Below are positions 35,343-43,569 of a DNA stretch of 58,240 nt, in pieces (within the stretch, counting starts at the first letter, position 1; every line of letters begins with the position of its first letter). A program made the position numbers and the translations under genes. Source of the DNA: Streptomyces antioxidans (GTDB lineage: Bacteria; Actinomycetota; Actinomycetes; Streptomycetales; Streptomycetaceae); NCBI RefSeq assembly GCF_000968685.2, contig NZ_LAKD02000113.1:1-58240 (forward strand), in the 5' to 3' direction. The notes beneath the pieces were generated by a model that was not told the DNA's origin, did no database searches, and saw only the letters and a list, made by a program, of their open reading frames with translations.

Positions 35343-36101
35343 GCCTTCTTCTCCCTCTCCCGCTGCCGGCCGGTTGCGCACCCAGGTGCCCTGGTGACCG
35401 GAGAAAGACGACCGTACGTGAATGGGGATGTTGTACCGGCGCGCGTACTCCACGCAGCGCAGATGCAGCACCTTGGAACCGCTCGCGGCCAGCTCCAGCA
35501 TGTCCTCGTACGGAATCTCGTTGATCTTGCGAGCCTTCTTCACCACGCGCGGATCGGAGGTGAACACGCCGTCCACGTCGGTGTAGATCTCGCACACCTC
35601 GGCGTCCAGGGCGGCGGCCAGCGCGACCGCGGTGGTGTCCGAGCCGCCCCGGCCGAGGGTGGTGATGTCCTTGCTCTTCTGGGACACGCCCTGGAAGCCC
35701 GCGACGATCGCGACCGCGCCGAGCTCGAGCGCGTCACGGATGCGGCCCGGCGTGACGTCGATGATCCGTGCTTTGTTGTGAACCGCGTCGGTGATGACTC
35801 CCGCCTGGCTGCCGGTGAACGACAGCGCCTCGTGACCGAGGTTTTTGATCGCCATGGCCAGCAGGGCCATGGAGATCCGCTCTCCCGCGGTCAGCAGCAT
35901 GTCGAACTCGCGCCCAGTAGGAATCGGGGATACCTGCTCGGCGAGATCGATCAGCTCGTCCGTCGTGTCGCCCATCGCGGAGACCACGACGACCACCTGG
36001 TGGCCGTTCTTCTTGGCTTCCACGATTCGCTTGGCGACCCGCTTGATGCCTTCGGCATCGGCAACGGAGGAGCCTCCGTACTTCTGCACGACAAGGCCCA
36101 C
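34821..36101 (-). CDS. ask: Aspartokinase, alpha subunit
   Basis: A 426-residue kinase phosphorylating aspartate, the first step to lysine/threonine/methionine/diaminopimelate. KYGGSS is at residues 7-12, and FTGSQAGVITD and the catalytic RGGSDTTAVALAA follow. The C-terminal third is a pair of ACT domains (SGVAHDTSEAKVTVVGVPD..., then ISLIGAGMRTNPGV...) for amino-acid feedback. GTG start at 36101 with GAGGAG upstream. First gene of ask-asd. Confidence 0.97.
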   Translation of the reverse strand: MGLVVQKYGGSSVADAEGIKRVAKRIVEAKKNGHQVVVVVSAMGDTTDELIDLAEQVSPIPTGREFDMLLTAGERISMALLAMAIKNLGHEALSFTGSQAGVITDAVHNKARIIDVTPGRIRDALELGAVAIVAGFQGVSQKSKDITTLGRGGSDTTAVALAAALDAEVCEIYTDVDGVFTSDPRVVKKARKINEIPYEDMLELAASGSKVLHLRCVEYARRYNIPIHVRSSFSGHQGTWVRNRPAAGEGEEGMEQAIISGVAHDTSEAKVTVVGVPDKPGEAAAIFRTISDAEINIDMVVQNVSAASTGLTDISFTLPKTDGHRAMEALTKAKSLIGFDSLRYDDQIAKISLIGAGMRTNPGVTATFFEALSNAGVNIELISTSEIRISVVTRADDVKDAVVAVHSAFGLDSDSDEAVVYGGTGR

Positions 36102-36439
36102 GTGCGCTCCTCGCAGCTCTCAATAATGCGGTCGGCTCAGTCTAGCGAGCGGCCGGAATATGCCCTCCCAATATCACATAGCGAGACGAATACCTCGCAA
36201 AGTGACCAGGGCCGGGGGAGGACGAGGGGCATCACACGGGCAACGTCCACGCGCCCGCGAGACTCCCCGCATCCCTCCCACCCGCTCAGCGACGAACCCT
36301 GCCCGCTCACCGCGGAAGCACACGGGAACGTAACCCACTTCACAGGATCGGACGGCCTGGTGGACGCCCGGCAGATCGCCTGGCGGACCGCGTCGCGGGC
36401 GTCTCGTGCCGAACCCGCCCGGCGGCCGTATCGAACGTT
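36102..36439. promoter_or_regulatory. ask upstream region
   Basis: Gap between ask and the repeat array at 36440. The first 100 bp or so are AT-rich for this genome and include, read on the minus strand, a TAGACT box about 40 bp before the ask start that could be a -10 element. I found no leader peptide or riboswitch; a lysine riboswitch is not apparent. Confidence 0.5.
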
Positions 36440-36549
36440 CTCAGCGCGAACCCGAGCGCCGCTCAGCGCGAACCCGAGCGCCGCTCAGCGCGAACCCGAG
36501 CGCCGCTCAGCGCGAACCCGAGCGCTCCTCAGCGCGGTCCCGAGCGCAG
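36440..36549. repeat. 22-bp tandem repeat x5 duplicating a gene end
   Basis: Five 22-bp units starting at 36440, 36462, 36484, 36506 and 36528. On the minus strand each reads as the codons for RSG(S/P)R and then TGA. The last unit holds the true end of the DUF5063 gene; the other four lie past its stop codon and repeat it. Four of the five units are nearly identical. Confidence 0.92.
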
Positions 36550-37194
36550 GCCGAGCGGTCCCGCGATCTCCGCCGCCATGACCCGCCCGGCCTCCTCCGC
36601 AAGCTGCTCGTCACCGCCCGCGTTGCTGTCCGTGTCCAGGCCGTTCAGCTCGTCCAGCGGGCTGTCCAGCCGTACGTGCGCGACGAGCGACTGCAGGGCG
36701 CGCAGGGCCGCCGAGGCGGTCGTCCCCCAGTTGGAGAGGTACGAGAACTGCCACCACCACAGTGCCTCGCTGATCCGGCCCTCGCGGTAGTGCGCCATGC
36801 CGTGCCGCAGATCGGTGATGATCCCGGCCAGATCGTCGGAGATCCGGCAGGCGACCGGCTGGCTGCGCGGCACGTAAGGGTCGAAGACCTCCGAGTAGAT
36901 GTCCACCGGCTCCAGCAGCCGGGCGAAGCGCTCACGCAGCTCGTCGACGTCCGGCTCCGGGCCGACGTCCGGTTCGTACCGCTCGTCCGGGACGAAGTCC
37001 TCGTGCGCGCCGAGCCGACCGCCCGCGAGAAGCAGCTGCGACAGCTCGAGCAGCAGGAACGGCACAGCGCTGTCCGGCTCGTCCCCCTTGGCGACTTCGG
37101 TGACCGCGACGATGAAGCTCTCGATCTGGTCGGAGATCTGGACCGCGAAGTCGTCCGGGTCCGGGTGGGCGTCGTGCAGCGTTGCGTCAGACAT
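36529..37194 (-). CDS. DUF5063 protein downstream of recR
   Basis: A 221-residue protein, mostly alpha-helical, with FLLLELSQLLLAGGRLG and LWWWQFSYLSNWGTTASAALRAL segments. It fits DUF5063, an actinobacterial family of unknown function normally next to recR. The ATG at 37194 overlaps the end of recR by 8 bp, so it is coupled to the DNA repair gene. Its C-terminal codons form the last unit of a 22-bp tandem array. Confidence 0.88.
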   Translation of the reverse strand: MSDATLHDAHPDPDDFAVQISDQIESFIVAVTEVAKGDEPDSAVPFLLLELSQLLLAGGRLGAHEDFVPDERYEPDVGPEPDVDELRERFARLLEPVDIYSEVFDPYVPRSQPVACRISDDLAGIITDLRHGMAHYREGRISEALWWWQFSYLSNWGTTASAALRALQSLVAHVRLDSPLDELNGLDTDSNAGGDEQLAEEAGRVMAAEIAGPLGLRSGPR

Positions 37195-37786
37195 CGAGAA
37201 GTCTTCTCCCTTCGAAGGCACGACCCAGCGTGACCTCGTCCGCGTACTCCAGGTCTCCACCGACAGGGAGGCCGCTGGCCAGGCGGGTGACCTTCAAACC
37301 CATGGGCTTGATCATGCGCGCGAGGTACGTGGCGGTGGCTTCGCCCTCCAGATTCGGATCGGTGGCCAGGATGAGCTCGGTGACCGTACCGTCCGCGAGC
37401 CGCGCCAGCAGCTCCCTGATCCGCAGATCGTCCGGACCCACGCCCTCGATGGGGCTGATCGCCCCGCCGAGCACGTGGTAGCGGCCCCGGAACTCACGCG
37501 TCCGCTCGATCGCGACAACGTCCTTCGGCTCCTCGACCACGCAGATGATCGCGGGGTCGCGACGGGGGTCCTGGCAGACGCGGCACTGCTCGGCCTCGGC
37601 GACGTTCCCGCAGACAGCACAGAACCGCACCTTCTCCTTGACCTGCGTCAGGGCTTGCGCGAGACGGCGGACATCGGTGGGCTCGGCCTGCAGGATGTGG
37701 AAGGCGATCCGCTGCGCGCTCTTGGGACCGACGCCGGGCAGCCTGCCCAACTCGTCGATGAGGTCCTGGACCACGCCCTCGTACAC
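37187..37786 (-). CDS. recR: Recombination mediator RecR
   Basis: A 199-residue protein of the RecFOR pathway that helps load RecA on gapped DNA. There is an N-terminal HhH (GRLPGVGPKSAQRIA), a C4 zinc finger (CAVC and CRVC; residues 56, 59, 68, 71), a Toprim domain starting CVVEEPKDVVAIE with the metal motif ATDPNLEGEATA, and the Walker-B-like tail. The GTG at 37786 (MYEGVVQDL) matches the family start; an ATG four codons earlier is the alternative. Confidence 0.97.
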   Translation of the reverse strand: MYEGVVQDLIDELGRLPGVGPKSAQRIAFHILQAEPTDVRRLAQALTQVKEKVRFCAVCGNVAEAEQCRVCQDPRRDPAIICVVEEPKDVVAIERTREFRGRYHVLGGAISPIEGVGPDDLRIRELLARLADGTVTELILATDPNLEGEATATYLARMIKPMGLKVTRLASGLPVGGDLEYADEVTLGRAFEGRRLLDV

Positions 37787-38048
37787 GCCTTCATCCAATC
37801 TCGCGCCGACACGCGGTGGCCGTACTTCACATGAATATTCGGTTGCGCCGCGCCCTCATGGCCAGGGGGCGCCAGGCTGGTGCGGCCGGGCCACCGCGAC
37901 GACCCTCACGGCTGCCGCGGCTCCTGCGGTCGGGCCCGGGTGGCCCGAGAACCTGGGACCCGGGGGACCCAGACCTACCCCAGGGCGCCCTGGGAACCAG
38001 GAGATCCCGGAGATCTCGGAAAACCCGGAGATCCCGGAGAATCCGAGG
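37787..38048. other. ybaB-recR gap with repeats
   Basis: A 262-bp gap between ybaB and recR, both on the minus strand. It contains no gene I can support. It has a stem CCAGGGCGCCCTGG near 37980 and a repeat cluster against the ybaB stop codon (38000-38047). Confidence 0.6.
38000..38047. repeat. GGAGATCCC/CGGAGAT repeat cluster just 3' of ybaB
   Basis: The stretch contains GGAGATCCC twice with CGGAGAT-type variants between, in about 48 bp, and ends two bases from the ybaB stop codon. Read in frame it would continue a Gly/Phe/Ser/Ile-rich pattern beyond the stop. Confidence 0.6.
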
Positions 38049-38384
38049 TCAGAACGGGAGCCCGGGCATACCGCCAAGCCCCTGGGCGAGCGGGCCGAGC
38101 TTCTGCTGCTGGAGCTCCTGCGCGGCGTGGTTGGCGTCACGGACGGCCGCGACGACCAGATCCGCGAGGGTCTCCGTGTCTTCAGGATCCACGGCCTTGG
38201 GATCGATGACCAGGCCCTGCAACTCACCGGAACCGTTCACGGTCGCCTTCACCAGGCCACCGCCCGAGGAACCCTCGACGGGAGTGCGGGCCAGCTCCTC
38301 CTGGGCCGCGGCGAGGTCCTGCTGCATCTTCTGAGCCTGCTGCAGCAGCTGCTGCATGTTCGGCTGGCCACCACCGGGGATCAC
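38049..38384 (-). CDS. YbaB/EbfC nucleoid-associated protein
   Basis: A 111-residue DNA-binding protein of the YbaB/EbfC family: N-terminal QQAQKMQQDLAAAQEELA coiled segment, then GGGLVKATVNGSGELQGLVIDP. It forms a dimer that compacts DNA. Conserved next to recR and dnaX; it follows dnaX on the minus strand and precedes recR. Confidence 0.95.
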   Translation of the reverse strand: MIPGGGQPNMQQLLQQAQKMQQDLAAAQEELARTPVEGSSGGGLVKATVNGSGELQGLVIDPKAVDPEDTETLADLVVAAVRDANHAAQELQQQKLGPLAQGLGGMPGLPF

Positions 38385-38513
38385 GGCTTCGCTCCTGGCG
38401 CTCGACAGTCGTTCTCTTCGATAGCCCGAGCCTACGTGCTCCCAGAGCGCCTTGCTCTACGCCGTACGGAGGAGACGCGGCGGCGCGGGACGCGGGTGCG
38501 GGGCCCGCGCCTC

Positions 38514-41174
38514 CTACTCGTTGACGATCTCCTCGATCACCGTGGCGCCCAGCTCGCGGACGATCAGGTCGTGCCCGCTCAGCGCGGTGTCGTCCAGATC
38601 CGGATCGTCCTCGGCGGGCATGTCTTCCTCGAGCGAGACCCGAGGCGGCTCGGGCTCCCGGTAGGTCGCCGCGTCGGGGGGCGGGCCCGCGTCCGAGGAG
38701 CCGGACGGCGCGGAGGACGCGGACGGCGATGAGGGCGCGGCCGGAGGGGAGGCGGCGGGAGCGGACCGGGGCGCGGACTGGCGGGGCGGGGTGGACTGGC
38801 CACCGCCGCCGGTGCCTGGTCCGCCACCGAAGCCGCTACCGCCGGTGGCACCTCCGGCACCGGCACCGCCTCCGCCGTAGCTACCACTGCCGCTGCCTCC
38901 GCCGTAGCCGCCGGGACCACCCGGGCCGCCGGGGCCGCCGAAACCGCCCGGACCACCTGAGCCACCCGGACCGCCTGGGCCGCCGCCCTGCTGTCCGGCG
39001 CCGCCCGAGGGGTCGACGATCGCCTCGATCCGCCACTGCACCCCTATGGCGTCCTGAAGCGCCTGCCGCAGGACGTCCTCGCTGCCGCCGCCCACGAAGC
39101 TGTCGCGCGCGCCCGCATTGGAGAAGCCGAGCTGGAGGGTGGTGCCGTCGAAACCGGACACCGTCGCGTTCTGGCTCAGCAGGATCCAGGTGAAGCGGCG
39201 GCGGTTCTTGACCGCCTCCAGGATGTCCGGCCACATCTGTCGTACTTGTACGGCGCCCTGCGCCATGCTCGGCGCACCCGGCACGGGTGCGGAGGACCCG
39301 GACGCGGAGGACGCGGGCCCGGGCCCGGCGGCGGGGGCGGAAGGCGCGGTCGGGCCGCTCGGGGTGGTCGGCGCGGAGGGCGCCGCGGGTGGCTGCGCGG
39401 AGGGGCCGCCGCCCTGCCCCGGCGCGGTGGCCGTCGGCCAGCCGCCGGGCTGCCGGGCGGGCGCCCCGGCGCCCTGTCCACCGCCACCACCAGAGGCACC
39501 ACCCGCACCAGAGGCACCGGAAGCGCCACCCGCACCCGCACCGGCACCGGCACCGGCACCGGACGGTCCAGCCCCGGAACCGGGTGCGGAGGCGGTGGGC
39601 CAGGCTCCGGGCCGCGATCCGCCGCCCTCGGCGGCCGGGGCCTGGGCACCCGACGGCCACGCTCCGGGCCGCTGCCCGCCACCGTCCTCCGGGGGCGCGG
39701 CCGCGGCCGGTGCACCACTCTGCTGTCCACTGTCTACGGCGCCGCCCTGGCCACCGCCCGCGGCGGGCCGTGCCCCGGCGGGCCACCCACCGGGCGCCTC
39801 GCCGCTCCCCGAACCCTCCGGCTCCCCCGGACCTCCTGGGGCCTGCCCCTGACCGGGCCCGCCCCCGGCCATCGCCGCACGCGCGGCGGCCGGACCGGAG
39901 GGCCCACCGGCGGGGGGGCCGACAGGAGCATGAGCGTCGGGCCCCGGTACGTACCCCATGGCGGCCCCGCCCCCCGCGACGCCGCCACCACCAACGCCCC
40001 CCAGGCCGCCCGCGAGGGCCCCACGCTCCAGCCGCTCCAGCCGCGACTGGACGGACCGCTCATCGTCGAAGGCGGCGGGCAGCAGCACCCGGGCGCAGAT
40101 CAGCTCCAGCTGGAGCCGCGGCGAGGTGGCGCCGCGCATCTCCGTAAGGCCCTCATTGACCAGGTCCGCCGCGCGGCTCAGCTCGGCGCCGCCGAAGACC
40201 GACGCCTGCGCCTGCATCCGCTCCACCACATCGGCCGGAGCGTCGATGAGCCCCTTCTCCGCCGCGTCCGGCACGGCGGCGAGGATCACCAGATCGCGCA
40301 GCCGCTCCAGCAGATCGGCGACGAACCGCCGCGGGTCGTTGCCCCCCTCGATCACACGGTTGACGATCTCGAACGCCGCCGCCCCGTCGCTCGCCGCGAA
40401 GGCGTCCACGATCGAGTCCAGCAGCGAGCCGTCCGTATAACCGAGCAGTGAGGTCGCCATGGCGTACGTCACGCCGTCGTCGGCCGCACCCGCGAGCAGC
40501 TGGTCCATCACCGACATCGAATCCCGCACGGACCCGGCACCGGCCCGCACCACCAGCGGCAGCACCCCGTCCTCGACCGGAATCGCCTCGCGCCCGCAGA
40601 CCTCCCCCAGATAGTCGCGGAGCGTCCCGGGCGGCACGAGCCGGAACGGATAGTGGTGGGTACGCGACCGGATCGTGCCGATGACCTTCTCCGGCTCGGT
40701 GGTCGCGAAGATGAACTTAAGGTGCTCCGGGGGTTCCTCGACCACCTTCAGCAGGGCGTTGAACCCCGCCGAGGTGACCATATGGGCCTCATCGATGATG
40801 TAGATCTTGTAGCGGCTGGACGCGGGCCCGAAGAACGCCTTCTCCCTCAGCTCACGGGCGTCGTCCACACCACCGTGCGACGCGGCGTCGATCTCGATCA
40901 CATCGATCGACCCCGGCCCGTTCCGCGCGAGGTCCTGGCACGACTGGCACTCGCCGCACGGCGCCGGGGTGGGACCCTTCTCACAGTTCAGACAGCGGGC
41001 CAGGATGCGCGCACTGGTCGTCTTGCCACACCCGCGGGGACCGCTGAAGAGATACGCGTGATTGACCCGGTTGTTGCGCAGCGCCTGCTGCAGCGGGTCG
41101 GTGACATGCTCCTGCCCGATGACCTCCGCGAAGGTCTCGGGGCGGTAGCGGCGGTACAGCGCGAGGGACGACAC
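38514..41174 (-). CDS. dnaX: DNA polymerase III subunit gamma/tau
   Basis: An 886-residue clamp-loader ATPase. It has Walker A GPRGCGKTT (about 45-53), a zinc site CxxxxxxxxCxxCxxC (Cys64, 73, 76, 79), Walker B IIDEAHM and sensor TTEPEKV. The helical collar ends near residue 385. The rest is exceptionally Gly/Ala/Pro-rich (about 385-640 and 725-840), split by a short folded tau-like segment (WPDILEAVKNRRRFTW...) and ending in an acidic tail. The GTG at 41174 (MSSLALYRRYRPE) matches the family. In E. coli tau/gamma arise by frameshifting; no slippery A-rich site is evident here. Confidence 0.96.
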   Translation of the reverse strand: MSSLALYRRYRPETFAEVIGQEHVTDPLQQALRNNRVNHAYLFSGPRGCGKTTSARILARCLNCEKGPTPAPCGECQSCQDLARNGPGSIDVIEIDAASHGGVDDARELREKAFFGPASSRYKIYIIDEAHMVTSAGFNALLKVVEEPPEHLKFIFATTEPEKVIGTIRSRTHHYPFRLVPPGTLRDYLGEVCGREAIPVEDGVLPLVVRAGAGSVRDSMSVMDQLLAGAADDGVTYAMATSLLGYTDGSLLDSIVDAFAASDGAAAFEIVNRVIEGGNDPRRFVADLLERLRDLVILAAVPDAAEKGLIDAPADVVERMQAQASVFGGAELSRAADLVNEGLTEMRGATSPRLQLELICARVLLPAAFDDERSVQSRLERLERGALAGGLGGVGGGGVAGGGAAMGYVPGPDAHAPVGPPAGGPSGPAAARAAMAGGGPGQGQAPGGPGEPEGSGSGEAPGGWPAGARPAAGGGQGGAVDSGQQSGAPAAAAPPEDGGGQRPGAWPSGAQAPAAEGGGSRPGAWPTASAPGSGAGPSGAGAGAGAGAGGASGASGAGGASGGGGGQGAGAPARQPGGWPTATAPGQGGGPSAQPPAAPSAPTTPSGPTAPSAPAAGPGPASSASGSSAPVPGAPSMAQGAVQVRQMWPDILEAVKNRRRFTWILLSQNATVSGFDGTTLQLGFSNAGARDSFVGGGSEDVLRQALQDAIGVQWRIEAIVDPSGGAGQQGGGPGGPGGSGGPGGFGGPGGPGGPGGYGGGSGSGSYGGGGAGAGGATGGSGFGGGPGTGGGGQSTPPRQSAPRSAPAASPPAAPSSPSASSAPSGSSDAGPPPDAATYREPEPPRVSLEEDMPAEDDPDLDDTALSGHDLIVRELGATVIEEIVNE

Positions 41175-41251
41175 GCTTACGACGATATCGGGGACCACGG
41201 ACAACGGGCCCACCCCCGCCATCCCCACACCCGCTCACACCCACAGACGCA

Positions 41252-41348
41252 AGGGCCCCTCACGCACCCGCCAGAGCTCACTTACCCTTGCTGCCTTCCG
41301 GCCCTGGGGGAGTTCGGTGAGATAGCGCCACGTGAGGGGCTGGCCCCC
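41252..41348 (-). ncRNA. ffs: Small signal recognition particle RNA (4.5S-type)
   Basis: A long hairpin RNA of about 97 nt on the minus strand. The ends pair (GCCCCTCACG with CGTGAGGGGC), and the conserved domain IV apex CCGGAAGGCAGCAAGGG with the GGAA tetraloop and Ffh-binding internal loop is at 41288-41306. Bacterial SRP RNA binds Ffh to target nascent membrane proteins. The position beside dnaX is typical of Streptomyces. Confidence 0.93.
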
Positions 41349-41417
41349 ACCCTAGCGGATAGACCGGGGCGGGAACGAGTTCGCAAGCACTCCCGATCGT
41401 CTTGTACAGTCTCCAGC

Positions 41418-41502
41418 GGAGGATTCGCCTAGAGGCCTAGGGCGCACGCTTGGAAAGCGTGTTGGGGGCAACCCCTCACGAGTTCGAATCTCGTATCCTC
41501 CG
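41418..41502 (+). tRNA. tRNA-Ser (anticodon GGA)
   Basis: 85 nt, class II. Acceptor GGAGGAT/ATCCTCC, anticodon arm CACGCTTGGAAAGCGTG with anticodon GGA, long variable arm TTGGGGGCAACCCC and T arm GAGTTCGAATCTC. The discriminator is G; CCA is not encoded. Confidence 0.95.
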
Positions 41503-41524
41503 CCTCCGCCCAGCAGGGCAAGTG

Positions 41525-41556
41525 AAGGGCCCGACCGCATGTGGTCGGGCCCTTTG
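41525..41556 (+). terminator. Terminator after tRNA-Ser
   Basis: AAGGGCCCGACC, loop GCATGT, then GGTCGGGCCCTTTG: 12 perfect pairs and a T tail, 22 bp after the tRNA. Confidence 0.9.
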
Positions 41557-41580
41557 TGGTTTTGCGGCTCGGGCTCGGTG

Positions 41581-42471
41581 TCAGCGCCGACGGTGATCGG
41601 TGAGGGTGGGGATCGATGGGGCGGGCTTGTTGGTGGGGCGGGTGGTGGTGAGGAGGAGGGTGGCCAGGATGGTCTGGACTCCGATGATCATGGCCTGGGT
41701 CACGGGGGCCTTGACGTCCAGGAGGACCATCGTCGTGTTGACCGCGAAGTGCACCGCGATCGACGCGATGACGCCCGCGCGTTCGTAGGCGTAGGCGGTG
41801 AGCATGGCCATCGGGATGGTGCTGACGGCGAAGAGCACGCCGCTCGGGGACTTCAGGCCCAGTTCGTTCTGGACGGTTCCGTCGATGAAGAACAGCGGCA
41901 GGTGCCATACGGCCCAGATGGCGCCGAGTACCAGGCCGGCCCGGAAGCGACCCATCGACGCGCGCATCCTCGGGTAGGCGGTGCCGCGCCAGCCCGGCTC
42001 CTCGGACAGGGGGCCGGAGATCACCATGCTGACGAGGAACGCGGCGGGCCCGCCGGCGTCCTGCATGACTTCCTTCGCGTCGTTCCAGCTCAGCGCGGGA
42101 CCGCCCGCGGGGTGTGCCAGCAGTGCGGCCGACAGCACGGTCGCCGAGGCCAGCGCCAGGAGCAGGGGTGCCCAGAACAGGGTGGTCCGCCGGATCCGGA
42201 CCACATGTTCGGGGGCGGGCTCACCTCGGCGGCCGCGACGGACCCGGATCACCAGGGCGCCTATCAACGGGCCGAACGCACCGAAGAGGAAGGGCAGGAC
42301 CGTGGGGGCCTGCTTCACCGATCCGCCGAGCCCGACCGCCGTGAACCACGACGCCCAGCTCACGCCGAAGGCGATGACCATGAACAGCGTCAGGTCGCTT
42401 CGGTGGCGGTCTGGGGATGAAGGGGCCGCAGAGGGGGCTACGGAGGGTGTGCATGTGTTTGAAGTAGGCAT
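41581..42471 (-). CDS. CPBP-family intramembrane glutamic protease
   Basis: A 296-residue membrane protein with about eight hydrophobic segments. Motif 1 is SEEPGWRGTAYPRM (the catalytic EE-x3-R pattern) and motif 2 contains WAVWHLPLFF with its conserved His; a third motif HFAVNTT is near the C-terminus. CPBP proteases (Abi/Rce1 superfamily) process prenylated or secreted peptides, including bacteriocin maturation or immunity. No bacteriocin precursor is adjacent. Confidence 0.88.
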   Translation of the reverse strand: MPTSNTCTPSVAPSAAPSSPDRHRSDLTLFMVIAFGVSWASWFTAVGLGGSVKQAPTVLPFLFGAFGPLIGALVIRVRRGRRGEPAPEHVVRIRRTTLFWAPLLLALASATVLSAALLAHPAGGPALSWNDAKEVMQDAGGPAAFLVSMVISGPLSEEPGWRGTAYPRMRASMGRFRAGLVLGAIWAVWHLPLFFIDGTVQNELGLKSPSGVLFAVSTIPMAMLTAYAYERAGVIASIAVHFAVNTTMVLLDVKAPVTQAMIIGVQTILATLLLTTTRPTNKPAPSIPTLTDHRRR

Positions 42472-42508
42472 GCCAAATCTTTCGGTGTAGGTGTCCGTGG
42501 CGTCTTAC

Positions 42509-42557
42509 GGGGGCTCGGGCGCGCGGGGGCTCGGGGGCTCGGGCGCTCGGGCGCCCG
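42509..42557. repeat. GGGCTCGGG microsatellite at the 3' end of the hydrolase gene
   Basis: About four imperfect GGGGCTCGGG(C) units in 45 bp, ending four bases before the stop codon of the alpha/beta hydrolase on the minus strand. Confidence 0.7.
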
Positions 42558-42560
42558 GGA

Positions 42561-43523
42561 TCAGGACGGGCGCGTTCGTTCCTCGGCGCGCATCTGCCCG
42601 GGTGCCGCGCCCAGTTGGCGGGCCAGCCAGGCCGTGATGAGGTTCACGAGGTCAGGGTCGACCGGGTCGCGCAGGAGGCGGCGATAGGAGCGGAGGGTGT
42701 GGCGCCCGGGGTCGCGGCGCAGGATGTGCGTGAGGTCGGGCACGCGGTGGATCTCCGCCCCGCCCGGCACCAGTCGACGCATCTCGTCCAGGTCGGCGGG
42801 GTCCACCTGGAGGTCCTTGTCGCCGGTGACGGCCAGGACGGGCGCGTGGATGGCGACGAGGTCGGCACGGGTGTCGTGGGCGAGGTTCTCGCGCATCCAG
42901 CGGGCGTTGACCGGGAATCCGGCGATGCGCGCCACGTCCGTACGGGTCTTCTTGATCCGGGCGAGGACCCGGTTGCCCAGGGCCCCCAGGGGGCGGCGCA
43001 GGAGGCGGACGGGGGCGGGCAGGCCCTGGATGATCGAGCGGGCCTGCCAGCGCAGGGCCTCCTCGCCCCGACGGGCGTAACCGGCCAACAGCACCACCGC
43101 GCCCACGTCATGGCGTGCCGCGAGACTCATGGCGTGCAGGGCGCCTTCGCTGTGGCCGATGACGCCGACGGCGTCGGGGCGTACGGCGGGGTGCTCGGCC
43201 AGGGCGCTCAGAGCGGCGGCCGCGTCCTCGCAGTGGTCGGTGAAGCCGGTGGCCCGCCAGGCGCCGGGGCTGGCACGGGCGCCGTGGCGGTCGTAGCGCA
43301 GCACCGCGAAACCCTCCGCCGCGAGGGCGGCGGCCAGCGGTCGGCCCAGATTCATGGCGACCTTACGGGTGTTGCCGTCGCGGTCCAGGGGGCCGGAGCC
43401 GTGCAGAAGCAGGACGGCGGGGTGCGGGCCGGGGCCGACGGGCAGGGTCAGGGTGCCGGTCAAGGGGGTCCCGTCCACCGCGGTGACCGTCATGTCGATC
43501 TCGGGCAAGGCTCCGCCTCTCAT
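42561..43523 (-). CDS. Alpha/beta hydrolase (dienelactone-hydrolase/BAAT-like)
   Basis: A 320-residue hydrolase. Oxyanion motif LLLHGSGPLDRDGN, nucleophile elbow GHSEGAL, acid in TGDKDLQVD and His in VPDLTHI. The large insert between the acid and elbow (about 180-240) forms a cap. ATG start at 43523; a TTG at 43532 and an ATG at 43493 are alternatives. The start codon lies next to a perfect inverted repeat, and the divergent regulator likely controls it. Confidence 0.88.
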   Translation of the reverse strand: MRGGALPEIDMTVTAVDGTPLTGTLTLPVGPGPHPAVLLLHGSGPLDRDGNTRKVAMNLGRPLAAALAAEGFAVLRYDRHGARASPGAWRATGFTDHCEDAAAALSALAEHPAVRPDAVGVIGHSEGALHAMSLAARHDVGAVVLLAGYARRGEEALRWQARSIIQGLPAPVRLLRRPLGALGNRVLARIKKTRTDVARIAGFPVNARWMRENLAHDTRADLVAIHAPVLAVTGDKDLQVDPADLDEMRRLVPGGAEIHRVPDLTHILRRDPGRHTLRSYRRLLRDPVDPDLVNLITAWLARQLGAAPGQMRAEERTRPS

Positions 43524-43524
43524 T

Positions 43525-43542
43525 GTTCTCAACTACGAGAAC
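43525..43542. promoter_or_regulatory. Operator-like inverted repeat GTTCTC-N6-GAGAAC
   Basis: Perfect 6-bp arms with a 6-bp spacer in the 46-bp gap between the divergent hydrolase and regulator genes. Its position at the hydrolase start and about 28 bp before the regulator start suggests it is the binding site of that regulator. Confidence 0.65.
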
Positions 43543-43569
43543 GTTATCAGATGTGAGAGCATTGGAGTC

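Noticed and set aside
36440..36549. CRISPR array
   Set aside because: The units are 22 bp, directly adjacent with no variable spacers, and there are no cas genes.
41429..41908. Minus-strand frame overlapping tRNA-Ser and the CPBP gene
   Set aside because: Pure out-of-frame shadow crossing an RNA gene.
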